From Streptomyces liliiviolaceus (lineage in GTDB: Bacteria > Actinomycetota > Actinomycetes > Streptomycetales > Streptomycetaceae): a stretch of 64,000 nucleotides of DNA. The notes beneath the pieces are model-generated. The model was not told where the DNA came from. It saw only the letters and a list, made by a program, of their open reading frames with translations, and ran no database searches. Where the stretch lies: positions 2,170,001-2,234,000 of the forward strand of contig NZ_JAGPYQ010000002.1 in assembly GCF_018070025.1 (NCBI RefSeq). Reading direction: 5' to 3'. The first letter of the stretch is position 1. Each line of letters starts with the position of its first letter. A program made the translations under genes and the position numbers. This document shows, in pieces, positions 19,016 to 26,503 of this stretch.

Positions 19016-20380
19016 TCAGTACGTGTACGTGTTCAGCGTCGCCACCGCCGAGGCCGGTGAGCCGAGGTCGTACCGGTCCACCGCGAGGAAGTTGGGCTTC
19101 TTGCGGGCGGCGGGCTGGCAGAACCGCTGCGCCCGGTCGGTGAGTTTGGTGTTGTCGGTGGTGGCGGTCGAGGCGATCGCCGCGTCCCGGAAATGGTTCA
19201 TCACGAAGAGCGGGCGGAAGGGCGACGCCGTCGCCGTGAGGGGGACGTTGGTGTTCGCGTCGTACCAGCGGCTGTAGCAGGACCAGTCGGAGCTGCCGAG
19301 GCCAGAGCCCATGGACCAGTAGTTCTCCACGGTCCACTCGCGCTGGTACATGACGCCGAAGCTGTCCCGGGTGAGCCCGGCGGACTCGTCGGCGGAGCGG
19401 CTGTGGTCGGTGAAGAGGAGCAGCCGGTCGTTGGCGGCGATCAGGTCCGCCACCTTCGGCCAGCCGTTCGCGCGTACGCCGGCCCGGTCCGGGCGGTAGA
19501 GGACGTCGGACAGGCCGTTCACCTTGGCCAGTTCACTGCGCAGAACCCCCGGGTCGACGTAGTCCTCCAGGAACACCGTGACGATTTCGCTCGGGTTCTG
19601 CCGCAGGAAGTCGACCATGCGCTGGAGGTCCACGTTCAGGGCCACGGGCCGGCTGACGAGGGTGCAGCTGTTGTGGCAGAGGATCGCGCCGTCCGGGGTC
19701 TGGTGGATGTCCAGCATGAACCCGCGTACGCCGTCGGTGAGTTGCTGGTTGATGCCCCGGCTCTGGTTCGGGACGAGGTTGACGAAGGGCGGGGCGAACC
19801 CGCCGTCGACGCCGTTCGCGTAGGCGTTGTGGGAGGTGAGGAACGTGACCTGGTCCAGGGTGCGCTGGCCCGCGGAGGGCATCGGGGAGGTCGGGGACGT
19901 CACCGGGGTCAGGTACCAGGCGGCCGGGTCGCCCGCCGCGCCGACGACGAGCTGCGCGGGGTAGTTGGCGCCGGAGGCCTTGGCGCCGACGGTCAGGTAC
20001 TGGTCGGCGCCGGGCACCTTGAGCCGGTAGCGGTCGGTGCCCGTCGACGTGATCTCCCACGAGGCGTCGGCACTCGTGCAGGCGACGGTCCTCGCCTGTC
20101 CCCCGGACCGGCCCAGGCAGCTGCCGGCCGTGTCGGTGTTCTCCAGGACGTACGAGGTGCCGGTGGCCCGGAGCGTCCACTGCTGGCGGTCCTCGTTGCC
20201 CTTGGGGTTGCGCTGGACGACCGCTCCCCCGCTGTCGGCGGCGTTCAGGCCGGTGACCGCGCTCTGTACGTAGAACACGCCCGCCGTCGGTACCTCCGCG
20301 GCGTGGGAGGGAACGGCCAGGGCGGTGGTCAGTGCCGCTGCGGCGGCGGTGAGGGCGAGCAGGGGGCGGAATCTCCGCAT
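19016..20380 (-). CDS. Secreted PI-PLC X-domain protein with ricin-like N-terminal domain
   Basis: 454 aa. Sec signal peptide MRRFRPLLALTAAAAALTTA ends at SHA-AE. Residues about 30-150 resemble a beta-trefoil carbohydrate-binding domain (QQWTLRATGTSYVLENTDTA). The catalytic X-domain follows, with the two active-site His regions TFLTSHNAYAN and DGAILCHNSC and a GVRGFMLDIHQ strand. It probably cleaves phosphatidylinositol or a related phosphodiester outside the cell. The true start is the ATG at 20380; the open frame continues upstream without coding character. Its 3' end lies in a tandem TGAACACGTAC duplication. Confidence 0.87.
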   Translation of the reverse strand: MRRFRPLLALTAAAAALTTALAVPSHAAEVPTAGVFYVQSAVTGLNAADSGGAVVQRNPKGNEDRQQWTLRATGTSYVLENTDTAGSCLGRSGGQARTVACTSADASWEITSTGTDRYRLKVPGADQYLTVGAKASGANYPAQLVVGAAGDPAAWYLTPVTSPTSPMPSAGQRTLDQVTFLTSHNAYANGVDGGFAPPFVNLVPNQSRGINQQLTDGVRGFMLDIHQTPDGAILCHNSCTLVSRPVALNVDLQRMVDFLRQNPSEIVTVFLEDYVDPGVLRSELAKVNGLSDVLYRPDRAGVRANGWPKVADLIAANDRLLLFTDHSRSADESAGLTRDSFGVMYQREWTVENYWSMGSGLGSSDWSCYSRWYDANTNVPLTATASPFRPLFVMNHFRDAAIASTATTDNTKLTDRAQRFCQPAARKKPNFLAVDRYDLGSPASAVATLNTYTY

Positions 20381-20565
20381 GGCGGTGAGGTCCCTTCGGC
20401 AGCGCGGCGGCGCCTGGTCGGCGGCCGGGAAAGTGGGGGGTCTGCGCGGGACACTCAATCGGGTTGGTATGTACCGGTCAATAGCGCGGTGTTTCGCGGG
20501 GCCTGTGCCGGGCACCGCGTTACCCCTACGGGGAAAGAGACGATCACCGCACCGGGAGGCCGAAC

Positions 20566-21057
20566 ATGAGCGACGACCACATGGCCGACGACGTCCACCA
20601 GCCCACGGGGACCAACGAGGAGCAGGCGGACGCGGCGCCGCTGGATCTCCAGGACGCGGTGGACGAACGTACGTACGACGATGTGCTCGACGAGGGCTAT
20701 TCACCGCCCGAGAAGCCGCTGGGGGTCACCAAGAGCGGTGTCACGGCGGCCGAGCAGCACGAGGGCGAGAGCCTCGACGAACGGCTGCGCCAGGAGGTCC
20801 CCGACGAGGAGACCCCGGTCGGCGACGCCGTCGGGGACCTGCCCTACGGAGAAGGCGAGGCGACCGACCCCGGGGCCGGCGACGAGCGCGCGGGGCGGCT
20901 GGTGGCGCCCGACGAGGGCGCGCACGAGGACAGGACGAAGGAGGCCGTCGCCTCGGACATCGGCATCGACGGCGGAGCCGCCGGTGCCGAGGAGGCCGCG
21001 GTCCATCTCATCCCCGAGGAGGAGGAGCTGCCGCCGACACCACTGCGGCGGGACTGA
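20566..21057 (+). CDS. DUF5709 acidic protein
   Basis: 163 aa, highly acidic and probably disordered. It contains DERTYDDVLDEGYSPPEKPL, followed by GVTKSGVTAAEQHEGESLDE and RLRQEVPDE, the conserved core of DUF5709, a family of actinobacteria. Function unknown. GGGAGG lies 10 nt before the ATG. The stop is followed by a perfect 2x17-bp tandem repeat. Confidence 0.8.
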   Translation: MSDDHMADDVHQPTGTNEEQADAAPLDLQDAVDERTYDDVLDEGYSPPEKPLGVTKSGVTAAEQHEGESLDERLRQEVPDEETPVGDAVGDLPYGEGEATDPGAGDERAGRLVAPDEGAHEDRTKEAVASDIGIDGGAAGAEEAAVHLIPEEEELPPTPLRRD

Positions 21058-21067
21058 TCCCGCGGCT

Positions 21068-21101
21068 GGTCGGTCCCGGCGGTCGGTCGGTCCCGGCGGT
21101 C
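21068..21101. repeat. Perfect 17-bp tandem duplication at a convergent junction
   Basis: Two exact copies of GGTCGGTCCCGGCGGTC, followed by a partial third. It fills the 46-nt gap between the convergent DUF5709 and DUF3662 genes. Confidence 0.7.
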
Positions 21102-21103
21102 GG

Positions 21104-21496
21104 TCAGTGCTGGAAGGCACCGGCCCGTACATGCTTCATGACCGCGCTCGCCACCCGGTACCGGCCGTTGGGCAGGTCCGGTGACCGGGTGACGTGCACG
21201 GTCAGCGGGCCGGCCCATTCATAGCCCTGCTTCTCCCCGTACCGCAGCAGGCTGTCGGTGAGCACCTGGTCTATCCGCCCGCCGTTGCGCTCCAGCTCCT
21301 CGTGGGCGAACTCGGCCAGCTCGACCTCGTAGGCGTTGGGCACGACGGTCCGGCTCTCGCTGCACACCACGATGTGGTCGTCGCACTCCTTGTGCAGGGC
21401 CTCGATCAGCTCGACCGGCTCCTTGTGGCGAAAATGCGCGAGCAGGGACCCCCCGAGGCGTTCCATGGCTCGTTCCAGACCAGTGAGTGTGCTCAC
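21104..21496 (-). CDS. Stand-alone DUF3662 (FhaA N-terminal domain) protein
   Basis: 130 aa. The sequence (LERAMERLGGSLLAHFRHKE, then PVELIEALHKECDDH, VPNAYEVELAEFAHEELE) matches the N-terminal DUF3662 domain of actinobacterial FhaA. FhaA normally continues with a linker and a phosphothreonine-binding FHA domain; here the protein ends right after DUF3662. FhaA works with PknB and the cell-wall/division apparatus, so this may be a competing or accessory partner. GTG start with GGAGAAG at good spacing. Confidence 0.75.
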   Translation of the reverse strand: MSTLTGLERAMERLGGSLLAHFRHKEPVELIEALHKECDDHIVVCSESRTVVPNAYEVELAEFAHEELERNGGRIDQVLTDSLLRYGEKQGYEWAGPLTVHVTRSPDLPNGRYRVASAVMKHVRAGAFQH

Positions 21497-21602
21497 GCTT
21501 CAACTTCTCCTCGATGGTGTCGTGGCATTCCGTCTCGCGGCGTGCCGTCCCGTGGTGTGCCGCGCGGGGCGCTCCCTCTCCTCCTCCGGGTGCCCGGCCG
21601 GT

Positions 21603-21843
21603 GGAAAAAGACGCGTCCGACCGCCTCAAGCGGGTCCCGTGGCTCCGTCCCGCTCCAGGTACGGGAGAAGACCTGGCGACCTTCCCGTTCTTCGCGGAAC
21701 AGACGGAAGCCGTGGGGTACCCCTGAGCGACAGGGCGAATCTCCGCCGCGCCGCTCGGACTGTGGCTCGGCATCGCGGACATCGTGGTGCTCGCCGTCCT
21801 CACGGCGGTGAACGGCGGCACGTCGTGGAGCGTCCTCGGCTGA
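21603..21843 (+). pseudogene. Possible nonsense-interrupted small membrane protein gene
   Basis: From a GTG at 21603 a frame encodes about 40 residues (VEKDASDRLKRVPWLRPAPG onward) to TGA at 21724-21726. The same frame then continues with strongly coding-like codon use (third positions almost all G/C) as ISAAPLGLWLGIADIVVLAV, then LTAVNGGTSWSVLG, and stops at 21841-21843. A TGG-to-TGA change would explain the split. There is no clear start for the second half. Alternatively neither part is a gene. Confidence 0.25.
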
Positions 21844-21858
21844 CGCAGCACACGCGGA

Positions 21859-21903
21859 AGCGCTGTGGGGCGGCCGGTGGTGAACCGGCCGCCCCACAGC
21901 GCT
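21859..21903. terminator. Strong hairpin terminator downstream of the chitinase gene
   Basis: 20-bp perfect stem (arm AGCGCTGTGGGGCGGCCGGT) with a 5-nt GGTGA loop, 35 nt beyond the chitinase stop. Long GC stems without a U-tract are usual for Streptomyces terminators. Confidence 0.75.
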
Positions 21904-21937
21904 CAAGTGGTGTGTCAGCGGTACAGCGAGTGGTGGG

Positions 21938-22825
21938 TCAGCAGTACAGGTTGTTGCCCGCCGTCGTGCCGAGGATCCCGACGAACCGCTGGTAGCTGTC
22001 GACGCGGCTCTGGACCTGGGCCGGGTTCTTGCCGTCGCACTCCAGCGAACCGTTGATGGAGCGGATGGTCTGGCCGAAGCCCGCGCCGTTGACCATCGCG
22101 TTGTGGCCGGTCATGGAGCCGGGACCGGACTGCGTGTTCCAGTACCAGAGGCCGGTCTTCCAGGCGACCGCCGAGTCGTTCTGCACGAGCCAGGGGTTGT
22201 TCAGGAGGTCGATGCCGAGCGCGTCGCCCGCGGCCTTGTAGTTGAAGTTCCAGCTGAGCTGGATGGGGCCGCGGCCGTAGTACGCGGCCTGGCCGGCCGG
22301 GCAGCCGTAGGGCTGGCCCCAGTCGCAGTAGTGCGGGTAGTTGGCGGTGTTCTGCTCGACGATGTGGACCAGGCCGCCGGTCTCGTGGTTCACGTTGGCG
22401 AGGAAGGCCGCGGCCTCCTGCTTCTTCACCGTGTCGCTGCCGGTGTTCGCGAAGGCCGGGTAGGCGCTCATCGCGGCCTTGAGCCCGCTGTAGCTGTAGA
22501 AGGAGTTCCGGTTCGGGAACATCTGGTTGAACTGTGCCTCGCTGACGACGAACCCGGAGGGGTTGGTGGGTCCGTTGTCGCAGGCGTACGGCTCCCAGTA
22601 CCAGGTGCTGATGGTGGGGTCGTAGCCAGGGTTGTCGTGCTCGGCTATGTAGGCCTTGCCGTCGGTGTACCGGACGATGTTGCCGGTCACGTAGGACTTG
22701 CCGGCCACCCAGCTCGGGTAGCTCGAACAGGCCGCGGCGGACGCGCCCGAGGCCGGCAACAGCACCGGTGCGGCGGTTCCGAGGACGATCGCGGCCACGA
22801 ACGCGGAGAGACGGCGCCTGGACAC
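21938..22825 (-). CDS. Secreted GH19 chitinase with N-terminal chitin-binding domain
   Basis: 295 aa. The signal peptide (VSRRRLSAFVAAIVLGTAAP) ends at ASA-A. A CBM5/12 module follows (YPSWVAGKSYVTGNIVRYTD, then WYWEPYAC), then the GH19 catalytic domain from about residue 90 (FVVSEAQFNQMFPNRNSFYS). The catalytic acid lies in NHETGGL, and the substrate cleft in YYGRGPIQLSWNFNY. It hydrolyses chitin outside the cell. GTG start with GGAGTTG just upstream. A DasR-type operator lies about 140 nt upstream. Confidence 0.93.
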   Translation of the reverse strand: MSRRRLSAFVAAIVLGTAAPVLLPASGASAAACSSYPSWVAGKSYVTGNIVRYTDGKAYIAEHDNPGYDPTISTWYWEPYACDNGPTNPSGFVVSEAQFNQMFPNRNSFYSYSGLKAAMSAYPAFANTGSDTVKKQEAAAFLANVNHETGGLVHIVEQNTANYPHYCDWGQPYGCPAGQAAYYGRGPIQLSWNFNYKAAGDALGIDLLNNPWLVQNDSAVAWKTGLWYWNTQSGPGSMTGHNAMVNGAGFGQTIRSINGSLECDGKNPAQVQSRVDSYQRFVGILGTTAGNNLYC

Positions 22826-22964
22826 AGGGGCAACTCCTTCACGGAGCACGGCCGCGGACCCGTACGGGGGCAGCGCGGGGCGGACCTTGTACGCGTGTGC
22901 CGGCGGGGCCGGCCGCGGCGTACGGGGCAGCCGTGGTGGGGGGTGGTGAGGCACACTCCACCAC

Positions 22965-23000
22965 CTTGGTCTGGACCAGTCAAGGGTGTAGACCAGTCAA
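22965..23000 (-). promoter_or_regulatory. Candidate DasR operator (dre) of the chitinase gene, with direct repeats
   Basis: CTTGGTCTGGACCAGT (22965-22980) matches 13 of 16 positions of the dre palindrome ACTGGTCTAGACCAGT. A second half-site TGTAGACCAGTCAA follows at 22987-23000, so GACCAGTCAA occurs twice as a direct repeat. Such repeats are typical of Streptomyces chitinase promoters, which DasR represses until chitin-derived amino sugars appear. Confidence 0.7.
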
Positions 23001-23053
23001 CTCGCCCCGGCGCCGGGCCGCTTCAGGTCACAGGCTCGCGCCCGTCCGCCGCC

Positions 23054-24376
23054 TCAGCTCAGCGGCTTCTCCAGTACCGCCTTGCGGTGGCTGAACGTCT
23101 CGATCGAGTAGCGGCCGTGGTAGTTGCCCATGCCGCTCTCCCCCACTCCGCCGAAGGGGAGGTCGGAGACGGTGAGATGGGCGAGCGGCAGACCGAGACC
23201 CAGGCCGCCGGACGAGGTCTCGGCGGCGAGCCGCTCCCGGGTGGTGTCCGACTCGGTGAAGGCGTACAGGGCGAGGGGCTTGTCGCGGTCGTTGATGAAG
23301 TCGATGGCCTCGTCGAGACCGGGGACGGTGACGATCGGCAGGACCGGGCCGAAGATCTCCTCGCGCATGACGGGCGCGTCGGGGTCGACGTCGGCCAGGA
23401 CGGTCGGCGCGATGTACTTCGTCGCACGGTCGGTGCCGCCGCCGACGACGATCCGGCCGGAGTCGAGCAGCCCACTGAGCCGGTCGAAGTGCCGCTCGTT
23501 GATGATCCGGCCGTACTCGGCGGAGGTGGACGCGTCGGCCCCGTACAGCTTCTCGACGGCCTCGGTCAGTACGGGCTCCAGGGCGCGGGCGGTCTCGGGG
23601 TCGGTGAGGACGTAGTCGGGTGCGACACAGGTCTGTCCGGCGTTGAGGAACTTGCCGCGTGCCAGGCGCTCGGCGACGACGGTCAGGTCGGCGCCGCGGT
23701 CGACGAAGGCCGGGGACTTGCCGCCGAGTTCGAGGGTGACCGGGGTGAGGTGCCGGGCGGCGGCGGTCATCACGATGCGACCGACCGTGCCGTTGCCGGT
23801 GTAGAAGATGTGGTCGAAGCGCTCGGCGAGCAGGGCCGTGGTCTCCGGGATGCCGCCCTCGACGACGGCGACGGCGTCGGTGTCGAGGTAGCGGGGCAGC
23901 AGCCGGGCCAGTTCGGCGGAGGTGGCGGGGGCCATTTCGCTGGGCTTGACGACCACCGCGTTGCCCGCGGCGAGCGCGCCGAGCATCGGGGCCAGCAGGA
24001 GCTGCGCCGGGTAGTTCCAGGGGGCGATGACCAGGACGACGCCGAGCGCGTCGTAGCGCGTCCAGCCGGTCGCGTCGGCGCCGAGGTGCGCGGGGACCGG
24101 GGCGGGCTCGGGGCGCAGCCACTCTTCGAGGTGTTCGAGGGTGTGGTCGATCTCCCGCACGACGAAGTCGATCTCCGTGCGGAAGGCCTCGGTGGAGCTC
24201 TTGCCCAGGTCTGCGTGGAGGGCGGCGGCGAGTGCGGCACCGTACGTGGTGAGCATCTCGCGCAGGCGGCTCAGCTGGCCGGTGCGCCACTCGACGGGCT
24301 TGGTGCGGCCGGAGCGGAAGGTGGCGCGCAGCCGGGCCACGACGTCGGCGGGCTGCTCGGGGGTGGGCTGGTTCAC
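23054..24376 (-). CDS. Aldehyde dehydrogenase
   Basis: 440 aa NAD(P)-dependent aldehyde dehydrogenase of the short, class-3-like subgroup. The NAD-binding APWNYP, catalytic Glu in ELGGKSPAF, nucleophilic Cys in NAGQTCVAPDY and EEIFGPVLP are all present. It oxidises aldehydes to acids; chain preference is unknown. GTG start at 24376 with GAGG upstream. A MarR regulator is encoded 158 nt upstream on the same strand, and an inverted repeat lies between them. Confidence 0.9.
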   Translation of the reverse strand: MNQPTPEQPADVVARLRATFRSGRTKPVEWRTGQLSRLREMLTTYGAALAAALHADLGKSSTEAFRTEIDFVVREIDHTLEHLEEWLRPEPAPVPAHLGADATGWTRYDALGVVLVIAPWNYPAQLLLAPMLGALAAGNAVVVKPSEMAPATSAELARLLPRYLDTDAVAVVEGGIPETTALLAERFDHIFYTGNGTVGRIVMTAAARHLTPVTLELGGKSPAFVDRGADLTVVAERLARGKFLNAGQTCVAPDYVLTDPETARALEPVLTEAVEKLYGADASTSAEYGRIINERHFDRLSGLLDSGRIVVGGGTDRATKYIAPTVLADVDPDAPVMREEIFGPVLPIVTVPGLDEAIDFINDRDKPLALYAFTESDTTRERLAAETSSGGLGLGLPLAHLTVSDLPFGGVGESGMGNYHGRYSIETFSHRKAVLEKPLS

Positions 24377-24417
24377 GGTGCCTCGCTGGTCGGGGCGGGT
24401 TCGTGACCCGCACTCGG

Positions 24418-24442
24418 TACATCGAGCGGCAAGCTCGATGTA
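24418..24442 (-). promoter_or_regulatory. Inverted repeat upstream of aldehyde dehydrogenase, candidate MarR operator
   Basis: TACATCGAGC and GCTCGATGTA, 10-bp perfect arms with a 5-nt spacer, centred about 54 nt before the dehydrogenase start. The flank is AT-rich (TATATGCC, ATTTATAC) as expected for a promoter. MarR dimers bind such palindromes. Confidence 0.5.
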
Positions 24443-24534
24443 TATGCCAACCATTTATACGGCATCGTCATTCCGCCCCGGCCGAAGACACCGCCCGTGA
24501 TCGTGAGGTCACCCCGAGGGGACAGGGGGTCCGC

Positions 24535-24987
24535 TCAGACGGACGATTCCGCCGCCGCCCCGTCGAGCTCGTCCACCAGCCGGAGCAGCAGGCCGCGCAG
24601 CAGTTCCTCGTCGCCGTCGCCACCGCTCAGGGCGGGCCACCGGGTGCGCACGTCGCGGTCGACGCGCCGCCAGTACGTCGCACCGCGCGGGGTGAGGTGG
24701 GCCAGGATGCGCCGCCGGTCGAGCGGGTCGATCCGCCGGTGGACCAGGTTCTGGTCGACGAGGTGGTCGACCAGTTTGGTGAGGGTCGCCGGCGGCAGGA
24801 AGGCCTCTTCGGCGACCGCCGTCATGGGGTGCCCCTCGCCGTCGGAGAGCAGGGAGAGCACGCGCCAGGCGTCGAGGGTGCAGCCGTGTTCCTCCAGGGC
24901 GCTCTGGAGGAGGCGCGCCGCCAGCCGTTCGGCCCGCGTCAGGAGGTGCGCGAGGTCCTCGGACCGGCGCGGAGACGGGGTCGGCAT
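24535..24987 (-). CDS. MarR-family transcriptional regulator
   Basis: 150 aa winged-helix dimer: LHS helix (LAHLLTRAERLAARLLQSAL), recognition region MTAVAEEAFLPPATLTKLVD and wing RRIDPLDRRRILAHLTPRG. The ATG at 24987 is preceded by GAGGAG at ideal spacing; an upstream in-frame start lacks one. It probably senses an aldehyde, phenolic or other small ligand and controls the downstream aldehyde dehydrogenase. Confidence 0.88.
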   Translation of the reverse strand: MPTPSPRRSEDLAHLLTRAERLAARLLQSALEEHGCTLDAWRVLSLLSDGEGHPMTAVAEEAFLPPATLTKLVDHLVDQNLVHRRIDPLDRRRILAHLTPRGATYWRRVDRDVRTRWPALSGGDGDEELLRGLLLRLVDELDGAAAESSV

Positions 24988-25151
24988 CCTGCTCCTCACT
25001 CCCGAGATCGACGCTCCAGGGGCCCCGCGAGGGGCCCTCGCATCGTACAAGTCGTGCTTTCCCCGGGGATCTCCCCCGTGCGGCGGGTGCGGGGCCGACC
25101 GTACCCCGAGACGGACTGGAGTTCACCGGACGTTCCCGCAATCATGCCCCC

Positions 25152-26294
25152 ATGGTCCGGCCCGACCCGCTTCCGCCCGCCCCCTCCCCGCTCGGCCTCC
25201 CTCCGCCCGACTGGTTCACGGCCGACGACTCGGTCGTCAGCGTGGCGCTGGTCTTCCCCCTGCAGGGCGCGGCCGGAATCTTCGGACCCACCTGCGAGTT
25301 GTGCGCGCGGCTCGCCGCGGAGCAGGTCAACCGCTCGGGCGGAGTGCTCGGCAAGGAGCTGCGGCTGCTGCCGGTGGACGGCGGCGCCGAACCGCGGCGC
25401 GTCGCCGAGAACGTGGAGGCGCTGGTCGGTCTCGGCATCGTGCAGGGCGTCACCGGCTGGCACATCTCCTCCGTACGCCAGGCGATCGCGCCGCGGATCG
25501 CCCACCGGGTGCCCTATGTGTATACGGCGCTGTACGAGGGCGGGGAGCACACGGCGGGCGTGTTCCTCACGAGCGAGACGCCGGACGCCCAACTCCGACC
25601 GGCCATGGGCCTGTTGGCCCGCGAGCACGGGGTGCGCCGCTGGTTCGTCGTGGGCAACGACTATGTGTGGCCGCGCCGCACGGCCAGGGCCTCGCACCGC
25701 TACGCGCGCGAGTCGGGCGGCGCCGTCTGCGCGGAGGCGTATCTGCCGCTGGGCACCCATGACTTCGACGCGGTGCTGAGGCGCATCGAGCGGTCGGAGG
25801 CGACCGGGGTGCTGATGCTGCTCGTGGGCAGCGACGCGGTGCGCTTCAACCGGGCGTTCGCCGCGTCCGGGCTCGACGAGCGGTGTCTGCGCCTGAGCAC
25901 CCTGATGGACGAGAACATGCTGATGGCGAGCGGCCCGACGGCCACCGCCGGCCTCTACAGCACGGCCGGGTTCTTCGCCTCCCTCGCCAACCAGGACACG
26001 CTGGACTTCCACGGCCAGTACGCCGGGCGGTACGGCGTTCAGGCACCGGCGCTCGGCAGTCTCGGTGAATCGTGTTACGAGGGCGTGCTGTTGCTCGCCG
26101 CGCTCATCGACCGGGCCGGGACCCTGGACGTCACAGCGATCGGCGCCGCCGCGGACACCGTCTCCTACGAGGGCCCGCGCGGGCTGCTGAGGCTGCGCGG
26201 CGGCCATGTGCGCCAGCGGATCTACCTGGCGCGGGCGGACGGCGTGGACTTCGACGTGGTGGCCCAGCTGAATCCGGACGCCTCCCGCTCTTGA
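25152..26294 (+). CDS. AmiC/UrtA-like binding protein without signal peptide
   Basis: 380 aa Peripla_BP_5 protein (VVSVALVFPLQGAAGIFGPT, then LAAEQVNRSGGVLGKELRLL; later RRWFVVGNDYVWPRR). It resembles the UrtA receptor encoded next to it but has no signal peptide or lipobox, so it should be cytosolic. AmiC of Pseudomonas is a cytosolic amide sensor with the same fold, so a ligand-sensing role for the neighbouring urea/amide transporter is plausible. No AmiR-like antiterminator is adjacent. The ribosome binding site is weak. Confidence 0.75.
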   Translation: MVRPDPLPPAPSPLGLPPPDWFTADDSVVSVALVFPLQGAAGIFGPTCELCARLAAEQVNRSGGVLGKELRLLPVDGGAEPRRVAENVEALVGLGIVQGVTGWHISSVRQAIAPRIAHRVPYVYTALYEGGEHTAGVFLTSETPDAQLRPAMGLLAREHGVRRWFVVGNDYVWPRRTARASHRYARESGGAVCAEAYLPLGTHDFDAVLRRIERSEATGVLMLLVGSDAVRFNRAFAASGLDERCLRLSTLMDENMLMASGPTATAGLYSTAGFFASLANQDTLDFHGQYAGRYGVQAPALGSLGESCYEGVLLLAALIDRAGTLDVTAIGAAADTVSYEGPRGLLRLRGGHVRQRIYLARADGVDFDVVAQLNPDASRS

Positions 26295-26334
26295 CATGTT
26301 CCCGCTTGCGCGAAGATACTTCCCACAGGAAGTA
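26291..26334 (+). promoter_or_regulatory. urt operon promoter with overlapping inverted repeat
   Basis: TTGACA (26291-26296), an 18-nt spacer and GATACT (26315-26320) form a near-consensus housekeeping promoter. TACTTCC-CACA-GGAAGTA (26317-26334), a perfect 7-bp inverted repeat, covers the -10 and the expected start of transcription, where a bound repressor would block initiation. The promoter begins inside the stop region of the AmiC-like gene. Confidence 0.6.
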
Positions 26335-26337
26335 ATC

Positions 26338-26394
26338 AGAATGCCTTGGGCGAACTGTGAATTCATTTCACTAATTCCGTCCGGGGCATTTTTT
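26338..26394 (+). promoter_or_regulatory. Folded leader with terminator-like end in the urtA 5' region
   Basis: An 8-bp stem pairs 26338-26345 with 26385-26392. Inside it GTGAA-TTCAT-TTCAC (26357-26371) forms a second hairpin. The right arm runs into a T-rich stretch (ATTTTTTGTTT), rare in this genome. It lies about 110 nt before urtA, so it could be an attenuator. It does not match a riboswitch class I know. Confidence 0.35.
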
Positions 26395-26437
26395 GTTTCG
26401 CGACGAGAAGCGGATGAGAGTCGGAAGATACCGCCGG

Positions 26438-26464
26438 GAAAGTAATGCGAAACAGCTTGGAAAC
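26438..26464 (+). promoter_or_regulatory. Phased GAAAC repeats, possible GlnR-type box
   Basis: GAAAG at 26438 and GAAAC at 26449 and 26460, each separated by 6 nt, giving an 11-bp period. GlnR boxes in Streptomyces have 5-nt half-sites with 6-nt spacers (GTnAC/GAAAC). Only the GAAAC half-type is seen here, so the match is partial. A nitrogen regulator would make sense for a urea importer. Confidence 0.35.
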
Positions 26465-26503
26465 AGGCTGACTTGAGGCTGTGGACCGCACGCCAGGAGG
26501 AGG

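Noticed and set aside
20380..20704. Longer PI-PLC protein starting at 20704
   Set aside because: The extra 108 residues are Arg/Pro-rich and non-coding in character; the signal peptide starts at 20380.
22103..24406. A 767-codon plus-strand frame opposite chitinase and aldehyde dehydrogenase
   Set aside because: Val/Gly/Glu-rich antisense artefact typical of high-GC DNA.
26327..26503. Guanidine (ykkC) riboswitch in the urt leader
   Set aside because: The conserved ykkC sequence blocks are not visible, so only a generic folded leader is claimed.
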